Positions 41,145 to 54,400 of a stretch of DNA of 56,860 nt are shown here, one piece after another (the first letter of the stretch is position 1; the number at the start of each line of letters is the position of its first letter). Made by a program: the position numbers and the translations under genes. A model generated the notes under the pieces. It was given only the letters and a program-made list of their open reading frames with translations, made no database searches and was not told the origin of the DNA. The DNA comes from Mnemiopsis leidyi (lineage: Eukaryota; Ctenophora; Tentaculata; Lobata; Bolinopsidae): positions 474,468-531,327 of the forward strand of contig JH152823.1 in assembly GCA_000226015.1 (NCBI GenBank), given 5' to 3'.

Positions 41145-44100
41145 AGATTTTGACAAATCCTTACTTATACCTAATATACCGTGCCGAGTTTTTTTTTCAC
41201 TTCCGAGTTTTAATTCTATATTCTCATTTGTAAGTTTGATAATAAATACTTCCATTAATTAATTTCACAAACGATTTTTCACGAATCTGTTGAAGTAAGG
41301 GAATATTTTGCAATCCACAATAAATTTTAAACAAGGTAGGCCATTTCTAGCTTCCTCTTAGAGTTAGACCGACTGGCGCCGTCAACAATAGCTCAAAAAC
41401 CGCTCTGTTTGGGAAATTACTTATGGAACGTGCTTAGTATAATACCACATTATTTATTTCTTTTATACGTCATTAAATTACAGGAAATTTGCAAAGAATT
41501 CGAATAATTGTAATAAATCATTTCGAAAATTGTTAAGAATAAAGTAAATGATGGAATGGTGCCTCTATATCAAGCCTTAATCAGTAGTCAATGACTAAAC
41601 ACGGTTATTTGACATAAATGACAAGATGGCGACTGGACTTGGGACCAGTTCACAGTTGAGCAGCTAAACAACCGATATGTTACAATTTATTATGTAAAAT
41701 TGCCAAATCCATTTTTAGTCCTATAAGCAATCAAGATTGATCATCCGACACATTCAATTTTTGCGCCCTAACTTCAATTTGCCACGCCTCTAAACGGCAG
41801 GGAACTAATCAGTCAATCTCCCTAAAGTAACTAGGAGAATCAGGCTGCCAGTATATTAGGCTCAGTAATCTCATTACTGTTTAACTATTATTTGTCGTAT
41901 ATAAAATCAGCAGTATTTCCGATTTGAATCTACTCCCAATGCTCCCAGTTAGTATTCAGCACATTCAGCTCCAGAACCTTGTTTCTGTGTATAAAACGTG
42001 ATATTGTTTTTCCAGCCACTGCTGCCTGATAGTAATAACTGTAATTGTATTTTGGGGTTCCTGATAACTCAATATGAATCTAAAGCCATTCTGAACCACA
42101 TTAATAGCAGCTCTACATAATTTTCTAGCTTTCGGGTAAGCCGATACCATAATGCATATAACCGCCAGCTGCTACATCAGACACTGTAGTTACCTTGAGC
42201 TATTTTGCTGTTGCGAGGTTAGTATTTCGAACATTTCATATTAAAACTCTGATATCTGAGAACTCGACAACCAACATTCTAGATTGTGTTGATTTTGTTC
42301 TTTTCTCTTGAAAAAAATTCTTGATTTTTTACCCCTTGATTATGCAACTCCGAATTTGAGCTCATCATGTTTTGTATATTCTGTTCGTTAGACTTATACA
42401 TGGTACCCTTAATAAAATTAGCTTTTGCTGATTTTTTACAGAACATATGCATTGAGCGTTGTAGTGTTGTACTACAGCTATGATTGAATTCTAACTAAGG
42501 ATTTATATGTACGTGAAAATTTATATTCTTTAAACATAGAGGAATAGAGGATAACTCTGAAATTAATGGAAAGAAGTTTCTGTGGGATTATTTATAGTGT
42601 TCATTATCGAAGATGATTTAAAATCTTATTTTCCACTATGTTTGACTACTGCTATTAATATAATTTATCGGAGGCAAATATTCACATATTTCTGTGCGAT
42701 CCTTAAATTACACATTCAAATTCTTATCGGAGTCGTTCATCTGCCAGTCGTTGCTCAAAGGCTTGTTCTAAACTTTTTTATGCTCTCAATTCTTTTAATC
42801 TGTTTTGTTTCCTCTAGAGAACAGTAGATATATATGAACTTATGTTGATAATAACTACCCAGCATGCTTCAATATTTAACGATTCAATATTTTTGAAAAG
42901 TTAGTGATCTCTTATTTGGCAAATCGCTGAATTGTACACAAAGAATATTCATCAAACTATCCTTGACAAATAAAATATATCGTATCATCGTTTGATTGTT
43001 GGAATCAACTGGGTCGTACCATGTTTTATTTTTTTAAAGACAACATAATATTATATCTATTTATAGAATATTCGAAGCTTAAGAATTCAAGAAAATAAAG
43101 TTTGTCTATTTTATAACACATCTCGTGAGTAAATACTGCTTTGTAACGTGCGGTGGGGGATCATGGTGCGTTCATTGCAAATTCTTTAAAGCTGTTTAAA
43201 CTTTAATTAGATTATTTGTTATTGATACAAGTATTAAAATCACGAGTAGTCACTCTACTTATTCCTCCCTGTCCGTACATCCTAGTTTAACGATTTTTAT
43301 GCGCAACCCAGGCCCTCCAGTTTTACCGCATAATGCTACAGGCCTTCACAACAAGCAATTAATCTTACATCGCTCTTACACCATCATCTTTGTGGACGAA
43401 AATCTTATATATGTTATAGGTCAACAGCAACAAACACTTGCTGATTTGTAAACCATTAACAGATTGACATATAATTCCGAATATTCATGTACAATGTCAG
43501 CTTTTGTTGGATTTTTCGTAAGCCTAATGTTTGCTTTAGTTTATTAGTTTCAAATTCTAATTCTGGCATCCCTGGTGGCCCCAAATTCTGTGATAATCAA
43601 TAAGCTCAGAAGAATTTACATTAAAATATAGCGGCCATTTGCAATAGAAAATAGTTACACTTAATGATGATAATATTGTCAAATAATGTAATTCCTGGTT
43701 GAATTGCGCGGGAGAGGAGGTTTGTACGTGTCCTCTCCAATTATACGTGACCACGTCACAGATCTGAATAAACTTCACAAATTCTTTAGGCATCATTCAC
43801 GATGGACTTATACATAGTTTACAATACGTACTGTGCCAATATTGTTGTATTTTTTGCATAATATTCACATAAATTTGCCTTCCTAAGTTAACGCAAAGGT
43901 GCCATGCACACTCTCTTAATAACTTAGCCGTCCGTCTCCCTTGACGAGCCGTGATGTGATTCGAGTCTGAGGTAGTGAGTTATTTGTTGTTGACGAGGTC
44001 ACCCTCACTATTCTCGCGCTGGTCAGCGTCCTACTGTAGACTTGATATCAAAGGATCCATGTCACAACTAAAACTTGGTTTATCATGCAAACCACTTTGA

Positions 44101-45063
44101 ATGCTGCCCGATATATGTTTGCTTGATAATTCCTAAATTCTTATTTCTTTATCGCTTTTTGTATTTCTTGTTGCTGAGTGTGCAAAGAATATCGCATGCT
44201 TTAAGACTGTTATCTAGTTCTGATTTTAATCACAAACGGTCAAAATTATAAATAGTTTAATTCCAATACCCTTTTTAAGACCTGCTCTGATAAACCGACA
44301 GAGTTTCATATCTTCATTACTCTGCGATTGTGAATCCTATAAGCTTGTACAGGCAGTTTCTTTTTCTTTGCTATTCATATGAATATGTCTAGACCTCTTT
44401 ATCTGCTTAAGACTTATTCCAAGATTTGAGCGTAAAAATGCTCTCTACCGTTGAAAAATTATCATTCTTCTAAGCAAATATATGTGTCATAGTTTTGTTT
44501 TTTCTTCACATTGCCCAAAGGATGTTAGCAGCGCCGATTACAGAGTAGCATCACGAACTAAATACTTTTTCTCCATTAGAAATAAAAACAACTTGATGAT
44601 GATTTGCTATCTGGTTCATACGTCGATTTAAATGTTAAGACCATTAAAATGACCAATCCTATAAGCATCACGAAGACTGTATACGCACGTCATTTGCTCA
44701 TTTGCTTCGGAAACCTAATCTCCAAAATGTTTATACTGTTGTACAGATTAAAAGTTGAGGGTCTCAAAAAGCGTAAGGTCCAAGTCGTTCTTCCAATGTC
44801 AGTGTGGAATGTTGAATAACTACATGCGGCCTAAAAATCTGGCTGTCTAGTTGAAACATGCCTGCCTCACCTGTAAATCACAAACCACATGTAAAAAAGC
44901 AAAATTTACAAATATATTGTGCAGTATTGGTACATACGATACCTATAATCATTTCATATACATCATCCTACAGTCCACGCAGTGCACATAGTATGCACCT
45001 GTTAAGAGAGGGCCTTTGTCCAATATCAATTTCTATACATGACGGTTCAGTTCTCTGTGACGC

Positions 45064-45255
45064 TCAACGCGTCCCGGGATTTTGTTCAATTTGTTCTAAA
45101 ATTTTCCGTGGTGCTGGTCTATTTTCTCTTCCAACCTCTCCTCTTGACAGTCCTATCACCCATACTTGAACTTCAGTAAGTAAGCTGTCAAACCGCTGCT
45201 CTGCTGCTACACATCCATTTGGCATTGTGACCTTTCTTGCTGCTAAAATGTGCAA
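45064..45255 (-). other. Possible remnant of a transposon-type ORF
   Basis: A 63-codon minus-strand frame contains GRENRPAPRKILEQIEQNPG. Its rhythm (Arg/Pro linker, a helix, then NPGT) is like the HTH region of Tc1/mariner-type or DUF4817-type mobile-element proteins. It stops just where the next helix should start. There is no transposase catalytic region nearby and no terminal repeats were recognised. It may be a decayed fragment or chance. It lies immediately upstream of the TATA box of the giant ORF. Confidence 0.25.
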
Positions 45256-45275
45256 AAAGTCCTGGCAAGGGCTTT

Positions 45276-45283
45276 TATATAAG
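45276..45283 (+). promoter_or_regulatory. TATA box of the giant filamin-like gene
   Basis: TATATAAG lies at 45276-45283 in an otherwise ordinary context. A start of transcription about 30 bases downstream (near 45306-45314) would leave a 5' UTR of roughly 90 bases before the ATG at 45404. An in-frame stop (TGA at 45365) separates the two. This supports a gene that begins here rather than an internal exon. Confidence 0.45.
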
Positions 45284-45403
45284 AATGACTCGACTTCCTA
45301 TTGTACGTGATACAGTTGTTTGGTGTTTAAAGTACCGTGTAACAAGCTCCATCCCATTAGATAATGAACTAAACGTTATACGCTGCTTAAAAGTAAGTAT
45401 GTG

Positions 45404-48400
45404 ATGTCCAAATCGGAATTAACGATAAAGCAGGACGTCTTTACTTATCTGCTACAAAGCAAATCAGTATCACTCTCCTCCCTCTCTTCAGCTCTCCCTC
45501 ATATTAGTAGAGAAACTCTTCAGCAGACAGTAGAAGAACTACTTTTGAATGGAGATCTTGTTAGGGAAGAAGATGCGCTAGTGATAACCGACCAGGGTGT
45601 CAACACTTTGGGTCAGTTTTTCACAAAACTTCCAAGCCAACCATTGATAACTCGGGAGAGGAGAGAAGATGGAACAACTGTCATCACCGAGACGAGAGTC
45701 ACTTCATCCTCTGTAGATGAAGAAGAGGAGAGGAAACCTCTCTCCTACACTATTGGTAGTACCCTCCGGAAGGAGAAGATCAAGACCTCCTTCTCCAGCC
45801 ATGCACACGATACAGTTCTGAAACAAAGAGTCGTGTCCACTTTGCAGGAACAAACCAGCAAGCGAAGAAAGTATGAGGTTCAAACCGTCCATGTTGACCC
45901 ATTTTCTGGAGAAGCTCCTCAATCGTCATCGTCACTAGATCATCCCTTTACGTCTGGTGACCTTGACCTCCCTGAGGAAGACTACGGATTTACTCCCGTG
46001 CGGCTCAGCAAGCCCCTCGCCAAAATAAACCTACCTAGCGTGGAAAGAGATGCTGACAGAAGATCGACTGAGGGTTTTAGGATCGATACGGCTTCCCTCG
46101 CTGGCGAAGAGTCTGATAGTGAGGCTGGCGAGATCGGTCCTCATTCTGATATTATGATGACGGAGGAGTATCAGGATAACAATTTTGGTTTTAGCACTGT
46201 TAAATTCACGAAACCTCTTCACAGGATGACTCTTCCCGAAATAGCTCAATGTGTTTTATTAACTGTGCCTAATTTCACCAGATGTGATCTCAAGCCTGGA
46301 AAAACAATTCGATTTCCTATCGAATTCGAATCTGAATGTAACTTAGATGATCTTGAGTGTATTTGCATCCACGAAGAAAGTAACGAAACCATTAATGTCA
46401 TCGTTATTCAGTCGGAAGATCAGCTAACACTCTTTGAGGTCTCATTTACCGTCTCTCAGCCAGGAAAGCATTTGCTGTTCATCAGAAAACTTGGCATCGA
46501 CGTGAAGTCGAGTCCATTTAAGTTTAGAGTCAAACCCCTCCGTGGGGCTGAAGCCTGCTTCCTAATTCTTCAGCCCAGTGGCCAATATTTTAAATTATCA
46601 AAGTGTGAGTTAACATTTCAGATGGATACTTCTAATGCTGGGGAGGGGGCTCCCTCGGCAATTATAGAGTGTCCCTCTGGAACTGAACACAATCTTGTCC
46701 CTGTTCAAATTGAACAACCCCGAGGAGCTTCGTTCTCGTACAAACCCAAGGATAATGGAATTTACACCCTTACTGTGTATTATGATGGGGTCGTAATACC
46801 GGATTGCCCTAGAGAAATCCGAATCAGCGGCGTGTCGAAAACGCAAAGATCTTCAGTTAGATTTCCAGACCTTAAAAAGACCAAGATATTCTCCAATCAA
46901 ATTCTTAAACTTCCCATCCAAGGAAGTGTTGAAGATCTTTCTCTTGTTGTCATAACATGCACCCATTTGGACTTACAGAGAGACGTTCCAGTGCTCATAG
47001 ATCGCACAAGTCCCTCGAAAATTCTCGCAACTTTTACCCCGGGGAACGGAGGTAATTATGCCTTGAACATCATGATTAAAGACGAACATGTGCAGCAAAG
47101 CCCGATGAGTTTCCTTGTTGAGGGTGAGGTTTACGATAATCAATGTGTCTTTAAAGCACAGTCAACGGGCCAAGTTTTCCGACTAAAGAAAGGCATTATT
47201 GAGTTCAAAGTAGAAAACAAGTTTCCTGACAAAAATCTAGATCTAAAAGGTCAAGCGAAGCTTCCATCAGGAGGCAATGTTGACTTGAAAGCTTTTCCCA
47301 CAAACTTGAACAATGTTTTCCTATTCTCGTTTTGTCCAACAGAGACAGGAAGACATGAGTTCAATGTCTGGAATCATGGGCGACGCATTAACGAAAGCCC
47401 AAGGGTGGTAAAAATTTCTGCAGTTGCTAAAAGAAGAGATCAGCGACTTCTTCCAAAGTACCAAGGAACTACAATCGTAGACGGAAAGTCTATCTGCGTG
47501 TCCTATGATCTGGAAGGAGTGCCGAAAGAAGAAATCACTGTTCTTTGTGTTGGACCAGATGAAAATGTTATTGATGTGAACAGCAAATACTCCGACAGTG
47601 GACTTGATTTATTGTTTGTTCCCTCTAAGCCTGGTCGATACTTCTTTAAAAAGCTTACGTGGGGTTCCCGCCCTATCGCCTCTTTGACACTGCAGGTAAC
47701 ATTTTTGGAAGGCCGTCTTCAGCGGACTATGAAAGAGGCCGATGACCCGAAACCCCTCATGGCAGGTCTTGCTGCACCATACGAACCAAGTTCCCTGGAG
47801 CCAGTACCAAGATATACTGGGCCACCATCTGTACAGGATGGGAAGATATCTGTTGTTTTTGATGTAGCCGATATTCCTCAGGAGCAAATGATAGTTGCCT
47901 GTATGGATCCAGACATGAACATTTGCCCTGTGAAAATCAGCTTTTGTGAAAATGCTGTTTCACTAACTATACAACCACATAAATCCGGTATTTACGCATT
48001 TGGTATGGTTCGATGGGGCCGACATCTTATGTCTCCTTTTCAGCTAAATGTCAAATTTTTTGAGAGCGAAATATGTTGCACCATGACTTTGTTGCAAGTT
48101 TCACCTGAAGTGAGCAAATCATCCATCCAATTTCCTGACATATGTGGTGTAAACATGTCTCAAAATAACCGTCTGACGTTGCCAGTCCAGGGAACGAAGG
48201 AAGAGCTTCAAAATCTCACCATTTCTTGCACTGATCTAGATCAATATACCGACGTTGAAGTTTCAATTGATAAATCTGATCCACTCAAGTATGTCGTGAA
48301 CTTTGTACCTCCAAAAGGAGGACACTATGTCATCAATCTGACGTTGGACGGTCAACACGTCCCTTTCAGTCCGATATACCTTCTTGTTGAGGATGAGGTG

Positions 48401-51400
48401 CTTGATGATCAGTGTGTCTTCAAATCTCAGGCGAGTGACCAAGTGTTTAGATTGAACAAAGGTATCATCGAGTTTGAAGTTGTTAACAAGTTGCCCGACA
48501 AAGGATGTGATATTGTAGCCGAAATCGAACCCCCTTCCGGAAAGACAGAAATACTTAACGCTTTTCCAACAGAGCTTAACGGCGTTTTCTTATTTTCTTT
48601 CTGTCCCAGTGAGTCAGGTAAACATGAGATAACCGTGATGAATGAAGGACGTCCGATTTCGAGTGGACCAAGAATTGTCAACATTCCCTCTATCGTGGTC
48701 CAAAAAGCAGATGAGGCTAGAAGTCTAGTTCCACAGTGTAGAGGTCCTCCGTCAATAACTGGTGATTCGGTCGTTATTGCATTTGATGCCAATGGGGTCC
48801 CCAAAAAAGATTTTGTCGTCCAGTGTTTTGGTCCCATGTCTGACGCATTCCCCATGGAGATTCGTTACTCTTCAATGACCGTGACCCTATCATTTAAGCC
48901 AATTGCTCCCGGACATTACACCTTTGATAACATTTGTTATGGCGCAAAGATGCTCAATGCGTTCTGTGTCAAAGTACAGTTTTCTGGGTTCCAACTATCT
49001 GGCGCTGAAATTGTGCCTGAGGACCTGTCAGTCACTTCAGCAATTGCTAGTGTTCCAGCTTCTAAAGATGCTCCGTTACCTAGATACGTAGGTCCACCAG
49101 TTGTAGATGGTGGGAATGTTACTATCAAGTTCAACACTGCTGGATGTGATAGGATGGAGTTTAAAGCAGTCTGTTTGAACCCGGAAATGAATGTGTTCCC
49201 TGTTACAACCAGCTACACGACCAGCACAGTTTGTTTGACTTTAAAACCGGATCTTCCTGGAATTTACGGTTTTGGAATGATTCGATGGGGTCATACTCCG
49301 ATGCCTTCATTTCAGTTAGATGTAAAATTTATCGGGAAAGAGTTGTATTGCACAACGATAATGGTACAGTCTACTGAAGAACAGTCTGAATCAAGCATTC
49401 AATTCCCTGATGTAAGTGGCATGGAAATACCTCAAAATCAGACACTCAGACTGCCGGTCCAAGGAACTAGAGAGGATCTTGAAAAACTTGTGATAACTTG
49501 TAGCCACATTGATCTTTGGACTGACATTGAAATATTGGTTGATAAGACCAATCCGGTGAAATACTTTGTTACTTTCTCGCCAGACAAAGGAGGAAACTAC
49601 GTTATCAATCTTATGATGAACGGTAAGCATGTTGCTCTGAGTCCGATATACCTCTTTGTAGAGGGGGAAATTGATGACACCTCTTCGCCCATGTCTTTAG
49701 ATAAGGCCTCAACAACATCCAGGAGTGAGGTTAAGTTACCAAGCTATCTAGGTCCCCCAATCGTGGAGGGTAGGAATGTTGTAGTTCGTTTCGGAGTCGA
49801 GGGCCTTTCAAGAGAAACTATTGAGGTGCTTTGCTACGATCCTGATTTCGAAGTTTTGCCTGTAGAAATGAAATTCACTGAGAATATGTTATGTATGATC
49901 ATAACTCCAACAAAGACAGGAAGTTACACGTTCAGTAAGATGAATTGGGGATCACATGCTTTGTCACCATTTACCCTCAATGTGAGACTCATCGGTAAAC
50001 GAGTCAACTGCCACATGGCTATAGCACCAGCAAGCAAAACATCCAAGAAGCCTCCTGTCAGTATTCGATTTGCAGATATCAGCTCGGTTGACATTGATTC
50101 CTCCACAATTCTAAAGATCCCAGTTGCAGGAAGCAAAGAAGAAATGATGAACATCGAAGTTACCTGCTGTCACGTGGACCTAGATCGGGCGGTACCCGTT
50201 TCACTAGATCGAACTGATCCGACTAAAGCTACTGCGACTGTTGCTCCAGGCAATGGAGGTCACTACATTCTCAATGTTATGCTCAACAACGAACATGTAC
50301 CCACCAGTCCAATGAAGTTCTTTGTGAAAGGTGAGCTACATGACGATCGGTGTGCCTTTAAACCTTTACCTAATGGTCAGGTTTTCCGCATGCAGCATGG
50401 TGTGCTGCAGTTCGAGGTTGAGGTGAAGGATCCAGACTTAGAATGCAAGCTGACAGGAGAAGTGAAGCTTCCCTCGGGAGATGTGACTCCTCTTAAAGCA
50501 TTGTCAACTGAGAATGTCAACATTTTCTTGTTCACTTTACGACCGACTGAGGGAGGGTGTCACGAGTTTAGCATTCGGAACAATGGCAGGCCACTAAAGG
50601 ACAGCCCCAAGATTGTTGATATAACATCATTCATGTTGCAACCTGTGAAGCAACTGTCCCTTCCAAGATATCAAGGGCCTCCGCTTGTCGACAATAATGT
50701 AGTTTCTCTACCGTTTGATATCAGCACAGTTCCTAAAGAAGACGTTAATGTGGTTTGTCTCGATCCCGACTCACAACCCATGGAGACTTCTGCACAATAC
50801 TCTGATTCTACTCTCAAAGTTATAGTTACACCTCAAAAGCCTGGCATACACGTTGTGAACATTTTGTGGGGCCCACATCAACTTCCTACTCTTCACATGT
50901 TGGTAAGGTTCAAACAGACACGCATTGAACGCATTGAGGTGAAACCAGTTGAAGATCCGGCACCGCTGATGGCTGGTCTGAGCGCACCACGAAGACCCGA
51001 TGGTATGTTTGACAGTGTCAAGCATCATCCTGAATCGCGACCATTAGCACAAGAGGGTTCTGTGACAGTACGATTCCCTGACCTAAGTAATAAACCGATT
51101 TCTTCAAACCAGGTCATCCGATTTCCGATTCAAGGGTCAGAAAGTGAACTTAATAATCTTGCCGTTCATTGCATTCATCATGATCTAGAAAGGGCGATCC
51201 CTGTTTCGCTAGATAAATCAGATCCGATACAATTAATTGCTACTGTTACTCCAGGTAACGGGGGAAACTATTCGTTGTCTTTCCTTCTTGGAGAAAAACA
51301 TGTTCAGAAGAGTCCAATGAACTTTTTTGTTGATGGTGAAATTTACGATGACCAATGTGTTTTCAAACCCCAACTTAATGGACAGATATTTAGCTTGAAC

Positions 51401-54400
51401 GATGATGTTGTCGAGTTTGAAGTAGAAAATAAATTCCCTGCCCGAAAAACAGAGCTACTGGCAAAAGCTAAGCTGCCGTCAGAAACAACTGTCGTTCTCC
51501 AGTCCACAAAACTAACTGATACAATCTGTCTATTTTCACTGCGTCCAAATGAAAATGGAAAACACGAATTCAATGTTTGGAACAAAGGACGTCTAATCCC
51601 TGACAGCCCCTGTGTCATTGACATCTCAGCTGTTTCACGGAAAGATGAACCAGTGCTGAAATTCTTGGGCTCTCCATTCGTACAGAATGATTCTGTTGTT
51701 ATCCGCTTTGATAAAGAGGAACTTAAGGATGGTGTCTTGTCTACGAAGTGCTACGACCCTGACTCGAATGAAGTTCCAGTTGACATAAAATTGTCTGCTC
51801 CAACTACTGTTGACATGATTTTGACCCCACACAAGCCCGGAAAATACACATTCTTCGATGTTCTATACGGCTCAAATCCAATGCCATCGTTCTGTTTGGA
51901 TGTCGTGTTCATTGAAAATCGTTTGGTTTGCCCTGCAATGGAGATAGATGAGAGGATTGAAGAGAAGGCTTACGCTCGATACCCAAGTGCTAAAGACAAA
52001 CAATTAACTTTGTTACCGAAGTACACTGGTCCTCCAACAGTCGAGGGAGGAAAAGTGCTGATAACATTTGACGTCAGAAATATCCCTTGGCAGAACTTGA
52101 CTGGATGTTGTCTCGGGCCTGATAATCTCAATGGAACATGGAACATCAAATCTTCAAAGGACGATGTAAAGATTTGTCTCACCCCTGATAAGGAAGGAAG
52201 ATACACTTTTGCCAATCTTAGATGGGGAATTTTGCCGATGCCATCATTCAATCTGAACGTAAAGTTTAACAGAGACAGATTAACTTGCTCTGTTCCAGTG
52301 CCTCCAGACGAGCCGAAGACCAATATAACAAATATTCAGTTCCCTGATTTCAGTCAAACGAAGATTCCGTCTAACCAAATCTTGACCTTACCATTAGAGG
52401 GCAGTGAAGAGGAACTACAGAATTTGGAGATTTGTTGCACCAACTTGGAGCTCAACGAAGTTGTTCCAGTAACCTTACAGAAATCAGGACCAACAAAGCT
52501 CATGGCTTCTCTCACCCTACAAAATAGCGGAACATTCGTTATTAGCTTTTTGCTAGGTGATAACCATGTCTATCAGAGTCCGATGACTTTCTTTGTAGTT
52601 GATGACAAAGACAAAGATGTCAGTGGGGATATGCCTAGATATAGGGGTCCACCAACTGTAATTAATCGGTCAGTTTTCCTTTCATTTGACTTCGAAAAAA
52701 CACCTTCCGGAAGACTTGAATTGTCATGTATTGGGCCGAATAATCGGGTCTATACTGTTAACCAGAAACAAACACAGTCGGGAATAAGCCTTTCTTTGAA
52801 TCCTGACCTCCCTGGTGAGTACACTCTGAAAGATATGATCTGGAGGGAGACACCTTTGCCAATAATCATCAGTTTGCAAGTCTACTTCACAGATAATGAG
52901 GTATCCGAATGCGACGCTTTGTTGAAGTCTTTAGAGCCAGAACATATCAAGGCAGGGAAAAGACCTTTAATCGATGGCGTGTACGATTCTGCTAAACGAA
53001 CAAAGGCTGATTCACTTGAGGAGAAAATTGATGACTATGTCATGATTTCAGATCTAGCAATGGAAGTTGAATCAATCAGCTCATCAGACGAGTCAGACAA
53101 AGATTTTGATGCGGAGCTTGGTGATTCAAACATTGCATTTAGCTACTACGAACCTGCGTATGTCAAGAGACCAGCAAAGGACGATAACAAATTGAAGATA
53201 AAACGAATAAAAAGCTACATTGAATCCGAAGCAGTGGAGCCAAGTGACAGTGACCTAAGCCTTGATGAAATAGAAGATCAAGGTAAAGTTGCCAGTAACA
53301 ATAGGAGTGACGGTTTTGCCGAGCCTGATGGAATTCCGTTAATGGCGGGTTTAACTTTTGACCTTGGACCCAAAGGCATTTCGTTGGAGAGCAAAACCCA
53401 TTTACGTCAGAAAGAGGCTCCGATGATATTGCAACATCCTTACGGAAAATTTGAAGTAACAGACGAAGTTACTCTCGATGTGGAAGAAACCATCTCTCCT
53501 CTTGTTAATGAATATGAATTTGGACCGGAGAATCAGATGTCGAAAATTCCCTTGCTTGCTCAACCGCCTTTCATCAAGAACAGTGTAGCCATTCTTGAAA
53601 TATCGTCACCCAGCTTTAAAGTGTTGGAGTTTTGCTGCATTGGGCCTGATGATCAAGACATCGACTGCTCAAAACAACAAAAAGATGGAAAAGAATATGT
53701 TCTTATTGAAGTAAGACTATCTGGATCATACTTCATCTACACCATTCATAATGATAAACTGTTAGGAGATCCCATCATTTTAAACGTTTGTATTCTTGAG
53801 AACAAAGTGTTGCACGCGGTACAGGAGGCTAGATGTCCAGTGTTACAAGTCCTTCCAAAAGTATCAAAGAACGAAATTCTCCTTGTTCTTGATTTACCCC
53901 CGGATGTTGACTCCAGCAATTTTATCGCCATTTGCAAGAGTCCTTTGTTTGAAATGGTTCCGGCAGAAGTGCTGAAAGATGAAAAAGATAAGCTTCATGT
54001 CAGAGTGACTCCACGTGAATCTGGACAACACACCATTTGTCTAGTTCAACGTAGTAAACCTGTGACAACATTGATTGTTGACGTTATATTTGATGACAAA
54101 ATAGTGGCGTCCAACATTAAAGAACCGCGGAAGATATCCTTACCCATTAAGAAAACTGTTTCTTATCCTCCTTTGATCAGTCCATCGTTTGGTCTTAAAT
54201 TATCGTGTTCCCAGAATGAAAGCTGTTTGCTCACTACAGAAGATAATAGACTGTTTTATTTCGACGGTGTAGACTTTTCAATGCCATTCCATGTAAAGGA
54301 AATTCCTTTCGAAACCATATCGGTAAGTGTGGTTGGCCCTTCAAACAGCGTGATTCCAGCAAAAGTCTGTAGGACGAAAGTGAAGCAAGATCGTTCAGCA

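Larger units (their letters stand above)
34569..45275. other. Spacer of about 10.7 kb between the linker gene and the giant ORF
   Basis: AT-rich DNA with no confident gene. Contents seen: a 15-bp repeat at 36934-36970, a 15-base C run at 37927-37941, a CCGGTT/AACCGG cluster at 39068-39138, a small hairpin at 40152-40190 and a degenerate GTTA-rich tract at 40255-40432. Weak candidate exons with correct splice edges lie at 40688-40720 and 41079-41144. Two unexplained minus-strand open frames lie at 39158-39481 and 39714-40010 (about 107 and 98 codons). The unresolved 3' exons of the spectrin-like gene, if any, should lie here or beyond. Confidence 0.45.

Noticed and set aside
45470..45491. Strong acceptor-like tract (ctcctccctctcttcag) inside the giant ORF
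   Set aside because: Using it would remove the first half of the winged-helix-like domain and the ATG, and no upstream exon with the needed phase was found. The TATA box and the upstream stop favour the ATG at 45404.
48427..48855. A 142-codon minus-strand frame
   Set aside because: It is a shadow of the giant ORF, which has clear filamin-type modules on the plus strand at this place.
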